Part shown: positions 32,778 through 33,674 of the stretch, one piece after another
How positions within the stretch are numbered: position 1 is the first letter of the stretch
Layout of the letters: every line of letters begins with the position of its first letter
Assembly (NCBI GenBank): GCA_048173955.1
Contig: DBEYOB010000183.1
Span: forward strand, 1-33,674
Length of the DNA stretch: 33,674 bases
Direction: 5' to 3'
Source of the DNA: CAZUFB01 sp048173955
GTDB taxonomy: Bacteria; Actinomycetota; Coriobacteriia; Coriobacteriales; UMGS124
Notes under the pieces: generated by a model
Told to the model about the DNA's origin: nothing
What the model saw: the letters and a program-made list of their open reading frames with translations, nothing else
Databases searched by the model: none
Program-made: the position numbers and the translations under genes

Positions 32778-33674
32778 TTAATCCCAGGGACTTGAAAGCG
32801 GCTTATATTGATGGCGTAGTCTACGAGTAACAAATCTATACAGATATTTTATTAACTCATACATTCTTTTAATGCCATTTATAGGAGTCACTGAATCATG
32901 TAGCTCAACTTCGGTCTCATTGATTGGTACAGTGAAATCTAAATAGTTGAAAATGGGATTATTACGGAGCGGCCTGTTTGACAGCTCGAGAGCGTTTGAG
33001 AAAGTTTCATTAAATCTCTCTCCATTTCCAAAAACGCCGTTATCTCGAGTCAAAGGTTCAATTGGACAAATCACGTATTTATCAAACACCATCATACATA
33101 TATCCCACATTGAGTCAATTGCAACTAAGCGACCCTTATGCCAAGGCAGAGTTGTATCTGAATTGTATGTATGCGAAAGATACACGTAGGCGAACGTTTT
33201 GCTTTTGCTGTGCAGTTTGAAGAAGGCACGGGGATTATCCCCAATTGACAAGTAGTTCCCTTGTTCGGCATATCTAAGAATGGACTCCAATCGATTTCTC
33301 CACGTCGCATATGAATGCCATATCAATTGGCGTTTCTCTATATTTCCAGTTGATGAGCTAACATCTCTTATGGGTGGGGTAAATCCATTCGCACACATCA
33401 CATAATCGCTTGGATTAATAGCCACAACATCGGCATCGTTTTTATATCTCTCTAGTCCTTTTGCACAAAAACCAATAAAACAAGGAGCAACTTCTACATC
33501 GTCCTCCATAACTACAATGCAATCATGTCGAGCAAGCACATACCGTTTCAACCATTGACTATTTTCTATTGAACCCAGATTCGATGAATGTGCTAGTACA
33601 ATTGTATCCTTGAAAAGGAATGTAGTCTGATTTAAGTAATCCCGTACTTGAGAATAGCCTTCCCAGTATTCCTC
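32778..33674 (-). CDS. Putative glycosyltransferase (GT-A like), 5' end outside window
   Basis: The frame is open from the right edge to the stop at 32778, about 298 codons. It contains CIVVMEDDVEVAPCF, with an acidic EDDVE that fits a GT-A metal site, then VAINPSDYVMCANG and WHSYATWRNRL, the latter as in family glycosyltransferases that act on bacterial glycans (WxxxYATWxxR-like). The C-terminus is basic (RRLRHQYKP). The AT-rich composition contrasts strongly with rmlB. It ends 20 bases before the flippase start and belongs to the same operon. The first part, including the donor-binding strand, is missing, so its sugar cannot be guessed. Confidence 0.65.
   Translation of the reverse strand, partial: EEYWEGYSQVRDYLNQTTFLFKDTIVLAHSSNLGSIENSQWLKRYVLARHDCIVVMEDDVEVAPCFIGFCAKGLERYKNDADVVAINPSDYVMCANGFTPPIRDVSSSTGNIEKRQLIWHSYATWRNRLESILRYAEQGNYLSIGDNPRAFFKLHSKSKTFAYVYLSHTYNSDTTLPWHKGRLVAIDSMWDICMMVFDKYVICPIEPLTRDNGVFGNGERFNETFSNALELSNRPLRNNPIFNYLDFTVPINETEVELHDSVTPINGIKRMYELIKYLYRFVTRRLRHQYKPLSSPWD

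Overview
The window looks like a high-GC anaerobic actinobacterium of the class Coriobacteriia, most likely near Eggerthella/Slackia/Gordonibacter or their relatives. The reasons are GC-rich coding, several single-gene Tat-exported flavin reductases of the fumarate/urocanate reductase superfamily, a LuxR regulator fused to a many-helix membrane domain, a tandem-MarR regulator and a small (about 95 nt) SRP RNA. The assignment is inference from gene content; there is no rRNA or other phylogenetic marker gene here.

Layout. 1-122: start of a Tat-exported protein running off the left edge. 285-593: a non-coding element bounded by 66-nt inverted arms. 739-4827: a leftward run of an exported 5'-nucleotidase, a tyrosine phosphatase and a DedA membrane protein. 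4936-5030: SRP RNA. 5121-7068: a hipB-hipA toxin-antitoxin module (hipA carries two frameshifts) lying between two direct copies of a hairpin repeat whose stems co-vary. 7155-17823: a respiratory island in which three flavin reductases each sit beside a regulator of a different class: membrane LuxR (divergent), tandem MarR (same strand) and a Fic-fold protein with a ruined active site plus a winged helix (divergent). All three intergenic regions carry clear inverted or direct repeats; the first reductase is broken by a stop codon and a frameshift. 18307-22361: two glycosyltransferases and UDP-glucose dehydrogenase. 22494-25530: a decayed zone with two copies of a roughly 278-bp terminal-inverted-repeat element flanking an AAA/DUF4143 ATPase, and a truncated acyltransferase. 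25532-26563: an AT-rich DUF2971 gene. 26698-33674: a leftward surface-glycan operon (glycosyltransferase, Wzx flippase, sugar aminotransferase, GNAT/ATP-grasp fusion, rmlA, rmlB) tightly coupled by GTGA start/stop overlaps.

How it works together. The reductase island probably lets the cell use different organic electron acceptors, each switched on by its own sensor. The right-hand operon makes dTDP-4-keto-6-deoxyglucose (RmlA, RmlB) and has no RmlC/RmlD; an aminotransferase and the GNAT/ATP-grasp fusion suggest an acylated dTDP-amino-dideoxy sugar, assembled and flipped by the glycosyltransferases and Wzx. 

Caution on lesions: hipA (two), the first reductase (one) and the aminotransferase (one) each carry single-base losses, three of them in G/C runs, so some broken genes may be consensus errors rather than real pseudogenes. 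The 7-G tract in the aminotransferase could also be a phase-variation switch.
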